Assembly (NCBI GenBank): GCA_001801105.1
Contig: MGWS01000004.1
Coordinates: 20,649-84,648, forward strand
Direction: 5' to 3'
Origin: Gallionellales bacterium GWA2_60_18
Lineage (GTDB): Bacteria; Pseudomonadota; Gammaproteobacteria; Burkholderiales; Gallionellaceae
Length of the DNA stretch: 64,000 nt
The notes under the pieces are model-generated. The model ran no database searches and had not been told where the DNA came from. It saw only the letters and a program-made list of their open reading frames with translations. Positions 1 through 10,500 of the stretch are shown piece by piece (positions within the stretch are counted from its first letter, which is position 1; each line of letters opens with the position of its first letter). The position numbers were made by a program, and so were the translations under genes.

Positions 1-139
1 GTTTGAGCTGGGTGAATTCCTGTTCCCAATAGCGCAGCACGTGCGCCTTGACCCCGCACAATTCGCTGACTTCGCCGATGGTGAAATAGCGCTTGGCGGG
101 GATCGGCGGGAGTTCGGAACTAGGTTTGTGGTTTTCCAT
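1..139 (-). CDS. MerR-family transcriptional regulator, N-terminal part (cut by window edge)
   Basis: The ATG is at 139 and the gene runs off the left edge, leaving 46 codons. After a proline-rich lead of about 15 residues comes a MerR-type helix-turn-helix: [13 protein letters not shown] followed by LRYWEQEF, the recognition-helix and wing signature of the family. The gene overlaps the 3' end of ihfA by 20 bp and is probably translated from the same pheST-ihfA transcript. In other betaproteobacteria a small MerR-like gene follows ihfA; its regulatory target cannot be told from this fragment because the effector-binding C terminus is missing. Confidence 0.85.
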   Translation of the reverse strand, partial: MENHKPSSELPPIPAKRYFTIGEVSELCGVKAHVLRYWEQEFTQLK

Positions 140-431
140 GATAGGACTTCTCCACCATGGTCTTCAGTTTCTGGCTGGGGTGAAATGTCACCACGCGGCG
201 CGCGGTGATGGGTATCTCTTCGCCGGTCTTGGGGTTGCGTCCCGGACGTTGCGGCTTGTCGCGCAACTGGAAATTGCCGAAGCCGGAGAGCTTGACGCTG
301 TCGCCATTCTCCAGCTGCGCACGGATTTCCTCGAAGAACGCTTCCACCATATCCTTGGCTTCGCGTTTGTTGAGACCGACTCTGGCAAACAGCAGATCGG
401 CCAGTTCGGCTTTGGTCAATGTCGTTGTCAT
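120..431 (-). CDS. ihfA: Integration host factor subunit alpha
   Basis: This is the 103-residue alpha subunit of the DNA-bending heterodimer IHF, which acts in recombination, replication initiation and sigma-54 promoters. The N-terminal helices ([10 protein letters not shown], then [15 protein letters not shown]) are followed by the beta-arm with [12 protein letters not shown], whose proline intercalates into DNA. Length matches the family (about 100). It sits 9 bp after pheT, as in E. coli and other Proteobacteria (pheST-ihfA), so it is co-transcribed with pheST. Its TAG stop lies inside the next gene, implying translational coupling. Confidence 0.97.
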   Translation of the reverse strand: MTTTLTKAELADLLFARVGLNKREAKDMVEAFFEEIRAQLENGDSVKLSGFGNFQLRDKPQRPGRNPKTGEEIPITARRVVTFHPSQKLKTMVEKSYHGKPQT

Positions 432-440
432 TTTTCTCCC

Positions 441-2795
441 TTACATGCGCAACTGCGCACCCTGCTGCCGCATCGCGTCGAGCAACAGCGCGATGGCTGT
501 TTCGATTTCGGAATCTGTCAGCGTTTTTTGAGTATCTTGTAACAACACGCGGAATGCAAGGCTTTTTTTGCCTTGCTCCAGCCCCTTGCCGCGATACACA
601 TCGAACAGCGCTATCTCCTGAACGCAGGGTACCGAAACCCCGCGCATCGCGTCCAGCAACGCCTGCACGGTCATGCCCTCGTCCACCACCACGGCGAGGT
701 CGCGACGCACCGGCGGGAAGCGCGAGACCTCCGCCGTTTTCGGCACATCGCCCTGCACCAGCGCGCCCTGTTCGAGCTCGAACCAGACCGAGGCTTGCGG
801 CAGCTCGTATTGCTGCTGCCATTGCGGATGCAGTTCGCCGATCCAGCCGACGGCGCGCCCTTCCAGCAGGATGCGCGCGGAACGTCCGGGATGCGAAGCC
901 GGATGGACTTCCGGCTGGAATGTCAGGGTACGCGGCGCGAACAGGGCTTCGATATCGCCCTTCACGTCATAGAAATCCACATTGCGCGCCGTTGCGCCCC
1001 ATTGCTCCGGCAGCGCTGCGCCATAGGCCAGGCCGCCCAGCCTTTCATGCTGCACATAGCCGTCCGCCCCGACTGCGAAACAGCCGCCGATCTCGAACAG
1101 GCGCACGCGCGGCTGCCTGCGCGCGAGGTTGGTGCGCAACGCCGCCAGCAGGCCGCCCAGCAGGCCGCTGCGCATCACGCTCATCTGGCTGGCGATGGGG
1201 TTCTGCAAGGCGACGGGCGACGCATTGCCGCACAGGTCGCGCTCCCACGCCGCCTCGACGAAGGAATAGTTGACGGTCTCCTGATAGTCGCGCAGCACCA
1301 GCGCCTGGCGCAGCCCGGCAAGAGGACGCTGCGCCTCGGCCTGCGGCAACAGCCCCATCGCCGCCTGGGGGCGTTGCGGCGCGATGTTCTCGTAGCCGTA
1401 CACCCGTGCCACCTCCTCGATCAGGTCTTCCTCGATGGCGATGTCGAAGCGGTAGCTCGGCGGCGTCACGCTGAATTCGTCGCCGGCCTGCTGCACCTGC
1501 ATGCCCAGCCGCACCAGCATCCCCGCGATCTCGCCGGCTTGCGGCGCAATCCCCAGCACGCGCTGCACGCGCGCCGCACGCAGCTTCACCGGATGGCGTG
1601 CGGGCAATGTTCCGCATGCCTCGGTCACGCTGCCCGCCTGCCCGCCGCAGATGTCGAGGATAAGTTGCGTGGCGCGATCCAGCGCACGCTGGGTGGCGGC
1701 GAAATCCACACCGCGCTCGAAACGATGGGAAGAATCCGAGCCGAAACCGAGACGGCGCGATTTGCCGACGATCACGGCAGGCGCGAAGAACGCGCTTTCC
1801 AGGAAGATGTCGGTGGTCGTGTCATCCACCGCGCTGTCCGCTCCGCCCATGATCCCCGCCAGCGCGACCGGCCCCTTGCCGTCGGCGATCACCAGCATGT
1901 CGTCCTGCAATTCCAGCGTCTGCTCGTTCAGCAGTTTGATGTTTTCTCCGCCGCGCGCGAAGCGCACCTCGATGCCGTCATTCAGCTTGGCAAGGTCGAA
2001 GGCGTGCAGCGGCTGCCCCAGTTCCAGCAGCACATAGTTGGTCACATCGACGATGGCGCTGATGCTGCGCAGGCCGCAACGCTCCAGCCGCTGCACCATC
2101 CATGCCGGCGTCGCCGCCCGCGCGTTCACGCCCGCGATCACGCGCCCGGTGTAGCGCGGACAGGCGGCAGCCTCCGTCACCTTGACTTTGACAGTGCGCT
2201 CGCCGCCCTGTTTGAATACCGTATCGGGCAAGGCTTGCAGCGGCGCGCCGGTGAGCGCGGCGACTTCGCGCGCGATGCCGTACAGCGACAGGCAATCGCT
2301 GCGGTTGGGCGTGAGCTTGAGGGTGATCCGGTGGTCGTCCAGGTCGAGATGCTCGCGTATGCTCTGCCCCACTACGGCATCGGCGGCCAGCTCCAGCAGG
2401 CCGTCGCTCTCTTCCGCCAGCCCCAGCTCCTTGTCCGAGCACATCATGCCGAAGGACGCGATGCCGCGCACCTTGGCCTGCTTGATCTCGATGCCGGGCA
2501 ACTTCGCGCCGACCAGCGCGCACGGCGCCTTCATGCCGACGCTCACGTTCTGCGCACCGCACACGATGGACAACGGCTCGGCCTGTCCGACATTCACCGT
2601 CAGTACGTTCAGGCGGTCGGCATCGGGATGTTTTTCCTTGCTCAGCACCTGCGCCACCACGACCTTGTCGAAAGCGGGCGCGACCGGCGTCATCTCTTCG
2701 ACCTCCAGCCCGGCCATGGTCAGCAGGTGCGCCAGCTCCCCGCTGGAGAGCGGTGTATTCACGAAGGTGCGCAGCCAGGATTCGGAGAATTGCAT
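441..2795 (-). CDS. pheT: Phenylalanine--tRNA ligase beta subunit
   Basis: This 784-residue beta subunit partners PheS in the alpha2-beta2 enzyme that charges tRNA-Phe. Visible parts are an N-terminal tRNA-binding domain (about 40-150, with the PDADRLNVL motif), the B3/B4 editing region (about 210-390, LTPNRSDCLS just before), the B5 domain (about 400-475) and a C-terminal ferredoxin-fold anticodon-binding domain (about 690-784, FPPVRRDLAVVV). The start follows the pheS stop by 2 bp, so translation is coupled. A long plus-strand ORF opposite it is only a shadow of high-GC coding. Confidence 0.97.
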   Translation of the reverse strand: MQFSESWLRTFVNTPLSSGELAHLLTMAGLEVEEMTPVAPAFDKVVVAQVLSKEKHPDADRLNVLTVNVGQAEPLSIVCGAQNVSVGMKAPCALVGAKLPGIEIKQAKVRGIASFGMMCSDKELGLAEESDGLLELAADAVVGQSIREHLDLDDHRITLKLTPNRSDCLSLYGIAREVAALTGAPLQALPDTVFKQGGERTVKVKVTEAAACPRYTGRVIAGVNARAATPAWMVQRLERCGLRSISAIVDVTNYVLLELGQPLHAFDLAKLNDGIEVRFARGGENIKLLNEQTLELQDDMLVIADGKGPVALAGIMGGADSAVDDTTTDIFLESAFFAPAVIVGKSRRLGFGSDSSHRFERGVDFAATQRALDRATQLILDICGGQAGSVTEACGTLPARHPVKLRAARVQRVLGIAPQAGEIAGMLVRLGMQVQQAGDEFSVTPPSYRFDIAIEEDLIEEVARVYGYENIAPQRPQAAMGLLPQAEAQRPLAGLRQALVLRDYQETVNYSFVEAAWERDLCGNASPVALQNPIASQMSVMRSGLLGGLLAALRTNLARRQPRVRLFEIGGCFAVGADGYVQHERLGGLAYGAALPEQWGATARNVDFYDVKGDIEALFAPRTLTFQPEVHPASHPGRSARILLEGRAVGWIGELHPQWQQQYELPQASVWFELEQGALVQGDVPKTAEVSRFPPVRRDLAVVVDEGMTVQALLDAMRGVSVPCVQEIALFDVYRGKGLEQGKKSLAFRVLLQDTQKTLTDSEIETAIALLLDAMRQQGAQLRM

Positions 2796-2797
2796 GG

Positions 2798-3811
<1,014 letters not shown>

Positions 3812-3824
3812 TCAGTCTTGAAAC

Positions 3825-3852
3825 AAAAAAGGAGGCGTGACGCCTCCTTTTT
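3825..3852 (-). terminator. Rho-independent terminator after rplT
   Basis: On the minus strand a 7-bp GC stem (GGAGGCG / CGCCTCC, triloop TCA) is flanked by A-rich and T-rich runs and followed by six T's. It sits between the rplT stop and the pheS start. It probably ends or attenuates the infC-rpmI-rplT transcript before pheST. Confidence 0.8.
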
Positions 3853-3867
3853 CGCAAGTCATGAAAA

Positions 3868-4227
3868 TTACGCGCCGAGGCTGGCTTTGGCCTGTCCGAC
3901 GATCTGCGCGAAGGCAGCCTTGTCGAACACGGCCATGTCGGCCAGCACCTTGCGGTCGATGTCGATCGACGCCTTTTTCAGGCCGTTCATGAACACGCTG
4001 TAGGTCAGACCCAGCTCGCGTGCTGCGGCATTGATACGGGCGATCCACAGAGTACGGAACTGGCGCTTCTTCTGGCGACGGTCACGGTAGGCATACTGTC
4101 CGGCCTTCATCACCGCCTGCTTGGCGATGCGATAGACGTTCTTGCGGCGACCGCGATAACCCTTGGCTTGTGCCAATACCTTCTTGTGCTTGGCGCGCGC
4201 TGTTACTCCACGTTTTACTCTTGGCAT
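3868..4227 (-). CDS. rplT: 50S ribosomal protein L20
   Basis: L20 (119 residues) is an early assembly protein of the large subunit and, in E. coli, the autogenous repressor of its own operon. It starts [17 protein letters not shown] and has the basic, very long N-terminal helix ([20 protein letters not shown]) followed by the globular RNA-binding domain. It follows rpmI by 10 bp, in the universal infC-rpmI-rplT order. Length is exactly typical. Confidence 0.98.
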   Translation of the reverse strand: MPRVKRGVTARAKHKKVLAQAKGYRGRRKNVYRIAKQAVMKAGQYAYRDRRQKKRQFRTLWIARINAAARELGLTYSVFMNGLKKASIDIDRKVLADMAVFDKAAFAQIVGQAKASLGA

Positions 4228-4237
4228 GGTCTGCTCC

Positions 4238-4435
4238 TTATGCGTAAGGCATCATGGCGCGAACCGATGCTGTATTGGTTGCGTGGACTGCGGTCGTGCC
4301 GCGCAATTGACGTTTGTTCTTGGTGGTCTTCTTGGTCAGGATATGACGCTTGAACGCTTGCGCGCGCTTGACGCTCCCGCCGGCGCGGATCTTGAAGCGC
4401 TTGGCCGCTCCGCTCTTGGTTTTCATCTTGGGCAT
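4238..4435 (-). CDS. rpmI: 50S ribosomal protein L35
   Basis: L35 (65 residues) is a small basic protein of the large ribosomal subunit. [19 protein letters not shown] at the N terminus is diagnostic, followed by [18 protein letters not shown]. It lies between infC and rplT. In enterobacteria, L20 binds the region upstream of rpmI and represses both genes; a hairpin in the corresponding place here (4464-4481) may play that part, but this is inference. Confidence 0.97.
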   Translation of the reverse strand: MPKMKTKSGAAKRFKIRAGGSVKRAQAFKRHILTKKTTKNKRQLRGTTAVHATNTASVRAMMPYA

Positions 4436-4463
4436 GACTGCTCCTTAAGTTATGGTGCGAGGT

Positions 4464-4481
4464 GTTTTCCGGTGGGAAAAC
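4464..4481 (-). promoter_or_regulatory. Hairpin in the infC-rpmI gap, possible L20 control element
   Basis: A perfect 7-bp inverted repeat (GTTTTCC / GGAAAAC, 4-nt loop) lies in the 131-bp gap between infC and rpmI, about 30 nt before the rpmI start. In E. coli, L20 represses rpmI-rplT by binding folded RNA in this gap. The equivalence is positional only. Confidence 0.3.
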
Positions 4482-4566
4482 TTGATGACCCATACACCAC
4501 TTTTTATTCGGGGGATATTTACTGCATCGCATTTCGGCTCCCCCGTATCGCCGAAACGCCTGAAAC

Positions 4567-5097
4567 TTATTTCTTGCTTGCCTTCGGTGCCAGCACCATC
4601 ACCATCTGGCGGCCTTCCATCTTCGGGAACTGCTCGACCACACCGTGCTCGATCAGGTCCGCCCTGACGCGCTCGATCAGGCGCATGCCAATCTCCTGGT
4701 GGGCCATCTCGCGACCGCGAAAACGCAGCGTGATCTTGGTCTTGTTGCCGTCCCCAAGGAACTTGATCAGGTTGCGCAACTTGATGTTGTAGTCGCCTTC
4801 GTCCGTTCCCGGACGGAACTTGATCTCCTTGATCTGCACCTGCTTCTGCTTGAGCTTCGCTTCGTGCTGCTTCTTGCTCTCGGCATACTTGAACTTGCCG
4901 ATGTCCATGATGCGGCACACCGGCGGTTCTGCCATTGGCGAAATCTCCACCAAATCCAGCTCTGCTTCGTCTGCCAGCCGCAACGCTTCCGCGATGGGCA
5001 CGATCCCGAGGGGCTCTTTTTCCACACCAATGAGGCGCACCTGCGGTGCGGTAATCATTTCATTGATGCGCTGCGATTTATCTTGTGCTATTGCAAT
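4567..5097 (-). CDS. infC: Translation initiation factor IF-3, with a non-AUG start
   Basis: IF-3 binds the 30S subunit, keeps it apart from 50S and proofreads initiator codons. The N-domain (about 1-75, [27 protein letters not shown]) joins the C-domain ([17 protein letters not shown]) through a basic linker. An internal ATG at 5058 would cut off the conserved QRINE segment. Upstream in frame there is only ATT at 5097 and ATA at 5091. GGAG ends 2 nt before the ATT and 8 nt before the ATA, so the ATA is better spaced, while ATT is the usual infC start. Either gives 174-176 residues, the normal length. Discouraged start codons are how IF-3 regulates its own synthesis. Confidence 0.95.
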   Translation of the reverse strand: MAIAQDKSQRINEMITAPQVRLIGVEKEPLGIVPIAEALRLADEAELDLVEISPMAEPPVCRIMDIGKFKYAESKKQHEAKLKQKQVQIKEIKFRPGTDEGDYNIKLRNLIKFLGDGNKTKITLRFRGREMAHQEIGMRLIERVRADLIEHGVVEQFPKMEGRQMVMVLAPKASKK

Positions 5098-5115
5098 ATC
5101 TCCGTTTGGACAATA

Positions 5116-7029
5116 TTAAGCCGTGCTGCCCGACCTGATCTCCGATTCCAGGCGCTGGAGCAAGGCTTCCAGCGTCATCTGTCCGAGGTCTTCACCACTG
5201 CGGGTACGCACGGCCACCAGGCTTCCAGCCACTTCCTTGTCGCCGACAATCAGCTGATAAGGCAGTTTCTGCAAGCTATGTTCGCGTATTTTATAGGTAA
5301 TCTTCTCATTGCGCAAATCCAGTTGCAGCCGCACTCCGGCCTTGCGCAAGGCCTGCGCCAATTGCAGCGCATATTCCTCCTGCGCCTGCGAGATATTCAT
5401 CAACACCACCTGCACCGGCGCCAGCCACAGCGGGAACGCGCCGGCATGGTGCTCGATCAGGATGCCAATGAAACGCTCCATCGAACCGAGGATGGCGCGA
5501 TGCAGCATCACCGGTGGTTTGCGGGCGTTGTCCTCGTCCACGAACTCCGCGCCGAGCCTTACCGGCAGGTTGAAATCCAGCTGTATCGTGCCGCATTGCC
5601 ACAACCGCCCCAGACTGTCCTTCAGCGTGAACTCTACCTTGGGGCCGTAGAACGCGCCCTCGCCGGGTTGAATGTCGTAAGCCAGACCATTTTGCTGCAA
5701 GGCGGAGGCCAGCCCAGCCTCGGCCTTATCCCAAGTCTCGTCGGAACCAACCCGTTTCTCCGGGCGTGTAGATAATTTGACCAGTACCTCGTTGAAGCCG
5801 AAATCGCGGTACACCTCGTTCAGCATCACGATAAAGCGCGATACCTCCGGTTGCACCTGCTCTTCGGTGCAGAAGATGTGCGCATCGTCCTGGGTAAAGC
5901 CGCGCACGCGCATCAGGCCATGCAGCGAACCGGAAGTCTCATTGCGGTGGCAGGAGCCGAATTCGGCCAGGCGCAACGGCAGGTCGCGGTAGCTGTGCAG
6001 GCCGTGGTTGTATATCTGCACATGGCCGGGGCAGTTCATCGGCTTCACCGCGTAATCGCGGTTCTCCGAACAGGTGGTGAACATGTTGTCGTGGTAGTTC
6101 TCCCAGTGCCCGGATTTCTCCCACAGACTGCGATCCATGATGGTCGGCGTGCGGACTTCCTGATAACCGTGCTCGCGAAACTTCGCGCGCATGTACTGCT
6201 CGACCTCCTGCCACAGCGTCCAGCCCTTGGGATGCCAGAACACCATGCCGGGCGACTCATCCTGCATGTGGAACAGCTCCAGCTGCTTGCCGAGCTTGCG
6301 GTGGTCGCGCTTCTCGGCCTCCTCAAGCTGATGCAGGTAGGCGTCCAGCTCTTCCTTCTTTGCCCAGGCCGTGCCGTAGATGCGCTGCAACATCTCGTTT
6401 TTCGAATCGCCGCGCCAGTAGGCGCCGGCCAATTTCATCAGCTTGAACGCCTTGAGCTTGCCGGTGGATGGCACATGCGGGCCGCGGCACAGGTCGGTGA
6501 ACTCGCCTTCGCTGTACAGCGACACATCCTGATCCGCCGGGATGGACTCGATGATCTCGGCCTTGTATTGCTCGCCGATATGCTTGAAATAGCTGACCGC
6601 TTCGTCGCGCGGCAAAACGCGCCGTGCCACCGGCAGATCCAGTTTGGCGATCTCGCCCATGCGCTTCTCGATCGCCGCCAGGTCTTCCGGCGTGAACGGG
6701 CGCTTGTAGGAGAAATCGTAGTAGAAGCCGTTCTCGATCACCGGCCCGATGGTCACCTGCGCGTCGGGGAACAATTCCTTTACCGCGTGCGCCAGCAAGT
6801 GCGCCGTCGAATGGCGGATGATCTCCACGCCGTCGGCATCCTTGTCGGTGACGATGGCCAGCGCGGCATCGCTCTCGATCAGGTATGAGGTGTCCACCAC
6901 CTTGCCGTCCACCTTGCCCGCCAGCGCGGCGCGCGCCAACCCTGCGCCGATACTCGATGCGACATCGGCAACGGTGACGGGCTGCGCAAAGCTGCGCTGC
7001 GAACCATCCGGCAAGGTAATGACTGGCAT
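5116..7029 (-). CDS. thrS: Threonine--tRNA ligase
   Basis: ThrRS (637 residues) charges tRNA-Thr and hydrolyses mischarged Ser-tRNA. Domains: N-terminal TGS domain ([13 protein letters not shown]), editing domain with the zinc-type [12 protein letters not shown] motif (about 75), class II core with the zinc Cys in MNCPGH (about 335), and a C-terminal anticodon-binding domain ([12 protein letters not shown] to the end). The ATG at 7029 is chosen because the TGS domain begins there; upstream codons translate intergenic DNA. It precedes infC by 18 bp and follows tRNA-Val on the same strand. Confidence 0.97.
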   Translation of the reverse strand: MPVITLPDGSQRSFAQPVTVADVASSIGAGLARAALAGKVDGKVVDTSYLIESDAALAIVTDKDADGVEIIRHSTAHLLAHAVKELFPDAQVTIGPVIENGFYYDFSYKRPFTPEDLAAIEKRMGEIAKLDLPVARRVLPRDEAVSYFKHIGEQYKAEIIESIPADQDVSLYSEGEFTDLCRGPHVPSTGKLKAFKLMKLAGAYWRGDSKNEMLQRIYGTAWAKKEELDAYLHQLEEAEKRDHRKLGKQLELFHMQDESPGMVFWHPKGWTLWQEVEQYMRAKFREHGYQEVRTPTIMDRSLWEKSGHWENYHDNMFTTCSENRDYAVKPMNCPGHVQIYNHGLHSYRDLPLRLAEFGSCHRNETSGSLHGLMRVRGFTQDDAHIFCTEEQVQPEVSRFIVMLNEVYRDFGFNEVLVKLSTRPEKRVGSDETWDKAEAGLASALQQNGLAYDIQPGEGAFYGPKVEFTLKDSLGRLWQCGTIQLDFNLPVRLGAEFVDEDNARKPPVMLHRAILGSMERFIGILIEHHAGAFPLWLAPVQVVLMNISQAQEEYALQLAQALRKAGVRLQLDLRNEKITYKIREHSLQKLPYQLIVGDKEVAGSLVAVRTRSGEDLGQMTLEALLQRLESEIRSGSTA

Positions 7030-7050
7030 GTTGCTATTCCGAAAACACAA

Positions 7051-7069
7051 AGTGCGGCATTGCCGCACT
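7051..7069 (-). terminator. Hairpin between tRNA-Val and thrS, weak terminator or processing site
   Basis: AGTGCGGCA and TGCCGCACT form a perfect 9-nt inverted repeat around a single base. On the minus strand it lies just after the tRNA and is followed by TTGTGTTTT, a poor U-tract. It could release the tRNA 3' end, attenuate thrS, or both. Confidence 0.4.
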
Positions 7070-7077
7070 CGAAATGT

Positions 7078-7155
7078 TGGTAGGCACGATTGGACTCGAA
7101 CCAACGACCCCTACCATGTCAAGGTAGTGCTCTAACCAGCTGAGCTACGCGCCTA
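7078..7155 (-). tRNA. tRNA-Val (anticodon GAC)
   Basis: Reading the minus strand from 7155, a 7-bp acceptor stem (TAGGCGC / GTGCCTA with one G-T pair) encloses a D-arm with AGCTCAGCTGGTTAGAGC. The anticodon stem CTACC/GGTAG has loop TTGACAT, so the anticodon is GAC, which reads valine codons GUC and GUU. The T-arm contains GGTTCGAGTCC. The 3' CCA is encoded (7080-7078). It is preceded by a good sigma-70 promoter and followed by thrS. Confidence 0.97.
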
Positions 7156-7166
7156 AAAGGACGCGC

Positions 7167-7195
7167 ATTGTATCCGAAAGATTTGCGCGCTTCAA
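7167..7195 (-). promoter_or_regulatory. Sigma-70 promoter of tRNA-Val/thrS
   Basis: On the minus strand TTGAAG (7195-7190) and TACAAT (7172-7167) are 17 bp apart, with the -10 ending 11 bp before the tRNA. A GC-rich CGCG tract follows the -10, as in stringent-type stable RNA promoters. Confidence 0.75.
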
Positions 7196-7221
7196 ACAAA
7201 AATCGCGCGCGATCTTGAACG

Positions 7222-7246
7222 CTTCATCCGGGATTTCCGGATGAAG
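7222..7246. repeat. Palindrome in the tRNA-Val/pntA divergent region
   Basis: CTTCATCCGG and CCGGATGAAG form a perfect 10-bp inverted repeat with a 5-nt spacer. It lies in a 270-bp non-coding stretch (7156-7429) between divergent tRNA-Val and pntA. No T-run follows on either strand. It may be an operator or a repeat fragment; I see no gene in this stretch. Confidence 0.5.
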
Positions 7247-7429
7247 GTGCGTAGCCACTCCCGGAACCCCACGGCCAGCAAAGTCTGGCGCGGCAAAAAA
7301 AACCAAAAAAGCAGGTTGATGGGCGGAAGATTATTGAAGTAACATCACGCCCCGGCGCGCTTGGGGACACACCGGACAGCGCGCAACAGGAACATTTCCA
7401 GAACAATCATGATCGAGGCGGGAGACCAG

Positions 7430-9016
7430 ATGCCATTGAAGATAGGAGTGCCGCGGGAGACAGCCGCTGGAGAGAAGCGGGTTGCCACCGTACCTGAGGT
7501 CGTCGAGAAACTCATCAAGCTGGGCTTCACGGTCGCGGTGGAATCCAGCGCCGGGGATGCGGCGAATTTCAGCGACGATACCTATCGTGCCGCAGGCGCG
7601 GAGATCATCGAGGGCGCCGCCAAATTGTGGGCTGCATCCGACATCGTATTCAAGGTAAGCGTACCGACGACGGAAGAAGTCGGTCTCATGCGCGAAGGCG
7701 GCCACTTGATCGGCTTCATCTGGCCCGCGCAGAACCCGGAACTGATGCAGCAACTGGCGGCGAAGAAGGCCACTGTGCTGGCCATCGACTGCCTGCCGCG
7801 CATGTTGAGCCGCGCCCAGAAGATGGATGCGTTGACCTCACAGGCTGGCGTCGCCGGCTACCGCGCCGTCATCGAGGCCGCCAATGCCTTCGGTCGTTTC
7901 TTCAACGGCCAGATCACGGCTGCGGGCAAGGTTCCGCCGGCCAAGGTATTCATCGCCGGTGCCGGTGTGGCCGGTCTGGCTGCGATCGGTACCGCCGCCG
8001 GTCTGGGCGCCATCGTGCGCGCCAACGATACGCGTGCCGAAGTGGCCGACCAGGTCAAGTCGTTGGGCGGCGAATTCGTGAAAGTCGAGTTTGAAGAAGA
8101 AGGTTCCGGTGGCGGCGGTTACGCCAAGGTGATGAGCGAGGGCTTCCAGCAGGCGCAGCGCGAGATGTACGCCAAGCAGGCGAAGGAAGTGGACATCATC
8201 ATCACGACCGCATTGATCCCCGGCAAGCCCGCGCCCAAACTGATCACCGCCGAGATGGTGCAGAGCATGAAGCCGGGCAGCGTCATCGTCGACATGGCGG
8301 CAGAGCGCGGCGGCAATTGCGAACTGACTGAGCCCGGTCAGGCGGTGGTCAAGCATGGCGTGACCATCGTCGGTTACTCCGATCTGAATAGTCGTTTGGC
8401 CAAGCAGTCTTCCACCCTGTATGCGACTAACCTGTTCCGTCTGAGCGAAGAGCTGTGCAAGACCAAGGACGGCATCATCAACGTCAATATGGACGACGAC
8501 GCCATTCGCGGCCTGACGGTCATCAAGGATGGCGCGGTCACCTGGCCTGCGCCTGCGCCGAAACTCCCGGCGGCTCCGGCCAAACCGGCCGCAGCCAAAG
8601 CGGCCCCTGCACCGGCGCACGGCCACGGCGGCGGCGGTGCTCCCGCATCGGGCGGCAAGACGGCGGTGATCTTCGGAGTCGCCGCGCTGCTGTTCCTGTT
8701 CATCGGCGCTTATGCGCCCGCCGCGTTCCTCGGCCATTTCACCGTATTCGTGCTCGCTTGCTTCGTCGGCTACATGGTGGTATGGAACGTCACCCCAGCC
8801 CTGCACACGCCGCTGATGAGCGTGACCAATGCGATCAGCAGCATCATCGCCATCGGCGCGCTGGTGCAGATCGCCCCGCCGCTGATGGGAAGCGATGTTG
8901 CACGTCCGGATGACTGGATACGCTGGCTGGCGGTGGCCGGCATCGCGCTCACCGCAGTCAATATGTTCGGCGGCTTCGCCGTCACCCAGCGCATGCTGGC
9001 GATGTTCCGCAAATAA
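7430..9016 (+). CDS. pntA: NAD(P) transhydrogenase subunit alpha
   Basis: PntA (528 residues) forms with PntB the proton-translocating transhydrogenase that makes NADPH from NADH using the proton gradient. Residues 1-380 are the NAD(H)-binding domain I (PLKIGVPRETAAGEKRV start; Rossmann segment GAGVAGLAAIGTAAGLGA near 180). An Ala/Pro/His/Gly-rich linker (about 380-405) leads to four membrane helices ending VTQRMLAMFRK. It is thus the fused E. coli-like form, not the split PntAA/PntAB. The ATG at 7430 has GGAG 6 bp upstream; an earlier in-frame GTG lacks homology. pntB follows after 11 bp. Confidence 0.96.
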   Translation: MPLKIGVPRETAAGEKRVATVPEVVEKLIKLGFTVAVESSAGDAANFSDDTYRAAGAEIIEGAAKLWAASDIVFKVSVPTTEEVGLMREGGHLIGFIWPAQNPELMQQLAAKKATVLAIDCLPRMLSRAQKMDALTSQAGVAGYRAVIEAANAFGRFFNGQITAAGKVPPAKVFIAGAGVAGLAAIGTAAGLGAIVRANDTRAEVADQVKSLGGEFVKVEFEEEGSGGGGYAKVMSEGFQQAQREMYAKQAKEVDIIITTALIPGKPAPKLITAEMVQSMKPGSVIVDMAAERGGNCELTEPGQAVVKHGVTIVGYSDLNSRLAKQSSTLYATNLFRLSEELCKTKDGIINVNMDDDAIRGLTVIKDGAVTWPAPAPKLPAAPAKPAAAKAAPAPAHGHGGGGAPASGGKTAVIFGVAALLFLFIGAYAPAAFLGHFTVFVLACFVGYMVVWNVTPALHTPLMSVTNAISSIIAIGALVQIAPPLMGSDVARPDDWIRWLAVAGIALTAVNMFGGFAVTQRMLAMFRK

Positions 9017-9027
9017 GGTAAACAATC

Positions 9028-10446
9028 ATGTCTGCAAGCTTGGCAACCGTTTCGTATATCGGCGCGACTATTCTCTTCATCCTCAGCCTCGGCGGCCTCT
9101 CCAGCCCGGAAAGCTCGCGGCGCGGCAATCTCTACGGCATGATCGGCATGACCCTCGCCGTGCTGGCGACTGTGTTCGGGCCCCGCGTTACCATGGCCGG
9201 CATCCCCTGGATCATCGTTGCGATGGTGGTCGGCGGCAGTGTCGGCATCTACGCCTCCCGCGTGGTGAAGATGACCCAAATGCCCGAGTTGGTCGCATTG
9301 ATGCACAGCCTGGTCGGCTTGGCCGCCTGCCTGGTCGGATTTGCGAACTACATCGACCCGGCGGCAGCGGTCGGCCTGACCAGCGCCGAGAAAGCCATCC
9401 ACGAGATCGAGATCTATATCGGCATCCTGATCGGCGCGGTGACTTTCTCCGGCTCCATCATCGCCTTCGGCAAACTGTCGGGCAAGATCGGCGGCAAACC
9501 GTTGTTACTGCCGGCACGCCACTGGCTCAACCTTGCCGGCCTGCTGGTCGTCATCTGGTTCGGCGGGGTGTTCCTGCATGCCGAGACCATCTCCTCCGGC
9601 ATGATCGCGCTGACCGTGATGACCGTGATCGCGCTGCTGTTCGGCATCCACATGGTGATGGCCATCGGCGGCGCCGACATGCCCGTGGTGGTGTCGATGC
9701 TGAACAGCTACTCCGGCTGGGCGGCGGCGGCGACCGGCTTCATGCTGAACAACGACCTGCTCATCGTCACCGGCGCGCTGGTGGGTTCCTCCGGCGCCAT
9801 CCTGTCCTACATCATGTGCCGCGCGATGAACCGCAACTTCATCAGCGTGATCGCGGGCGGCTTCGGCACCGGCGGCGGCACGGTGGTGGCGCCAAGCGGC
9901 GACGCACAACCGACCGGCGAAGTGGTGGCGGTCAGCGCCGCCGAGACCGCCGAGCTGCTGCGCGAAGCCAGGAACGTCATCATCGTGCCGGGCTACGGCA
10001 TGGCGGTGGCACAGGCACAGCACACGGTCTATGAGATCACCCAACACCTGCGCGAGAAAGGCGTCAACGTGCGTTTCGGCATCCACCCGGTCGCCGGACG
10101 TATGCCCGGCCACATGAACGTGCTGCTGGCCGAGGCCAAGGTGCCTTACGACATCGTGCTGGAGATGGACGAGCTCAACGAGGACTTCCCGGATACCGAC
10201 GTCGCCATGGTGATCGGTGCGAACGACATCGTGAACCCCGCCGCGCAGGACGACCCGAACAGCCCCATCGCCGGGATGCCGGTGCTGGAAGTATGGAAGG
10301 CCAAGACCTCGATCGTGATGAAGCGCAGCATGGCCTCCGGCTACGCCGGCGTAGACAATCCGCTGTTCTACAAGGAAAACAACCGCATGTTGTTCGGCGA
10401 CGCCAAGAAGATGCTGGAAGAAGTGTTCGTTGCGCTGAAGTCGTAG
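9028..10446 (+). CDS. pntB: NAD(P) transhydrogenase subunit beta
   Basis: PntB (472 residues) carries the rest of the membrane channel, about nine helices in residues 1-265, and the NADP(H)-binding domain III in the last 180 residues. Domain III begins near [13 protein letters not shown] and contains [15 protein letters not shown] and [19 protein letters not shown]. It follows pntA in an operon and ends 24 bp before a strong terminator shared with convergent dnaB. Length is as in E. coli (462). Confidence 0.97.
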   Translation: MSASLATVSYIGATILFILSLGGLSSPESSRRGNLYGMIGMTLAVLATVFGPRVTMAGIPWIIVAMVVGGSVGIYASRVVKMTQMPELVALMHSLVGLAACLVGFANYIDPAAAVGLTSAEKAIHEIEIYIGILIGAVTFSGSIIAFGKLSGKIGGKPLLLPARHWLNLAGLLVVIWFGGVFLHAETISSGMIALTVMTVIALLFGIHMVMAIGGADMPVVVSMLNSYSGWAAAATGFMLNNDLLIVTGALVGSSGAILSYIMCRAMNRNFISVIAGGFGTGGGTVVAPSGDAQPTGEVVAVSAAETAELLREARNVIIVPGYGMAVAQAQHTVYEITQHLREKGVNVRFGIHPVAGRMPGHMNVLLAEAKVPYDIVLEMDELNEDFPDTDVAMVIGANDIVNPAAQDDPNSPIAGMPVLEVWKAKTSIVMKRSMASGYAGVDNPLFYKENNRMLFGDAKKMLEEVFVALKS

Positions 10447-10469
10447 CGAAGCGGAATTTCAGTGCAGAC

Positions 10470-10494
10470 ATAACGCCCGCTTTGCGGGCGTTAT
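10470..10494. terminator. Bidirectional terminator between pntB and dnaB
   Basis: An 11-bp perfect stem (ATAACGCCCGC / GCGGGCGTTAT) with a TTT loop sits between the convergent ends of pntB and dnaB. The following T content is modest on the plus strand (GCTTTA), so it is inferred mainly from stem strength and position. Confidence 0.75.
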
Positions 10495-10500
10495 GCTTTA

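Noticed and set aside
7030..7104. Longer thrS starting at 7104
   Set aside because: The extra 25 codons run through the hairpin and tRNA 3' end; homology begins at 7029.
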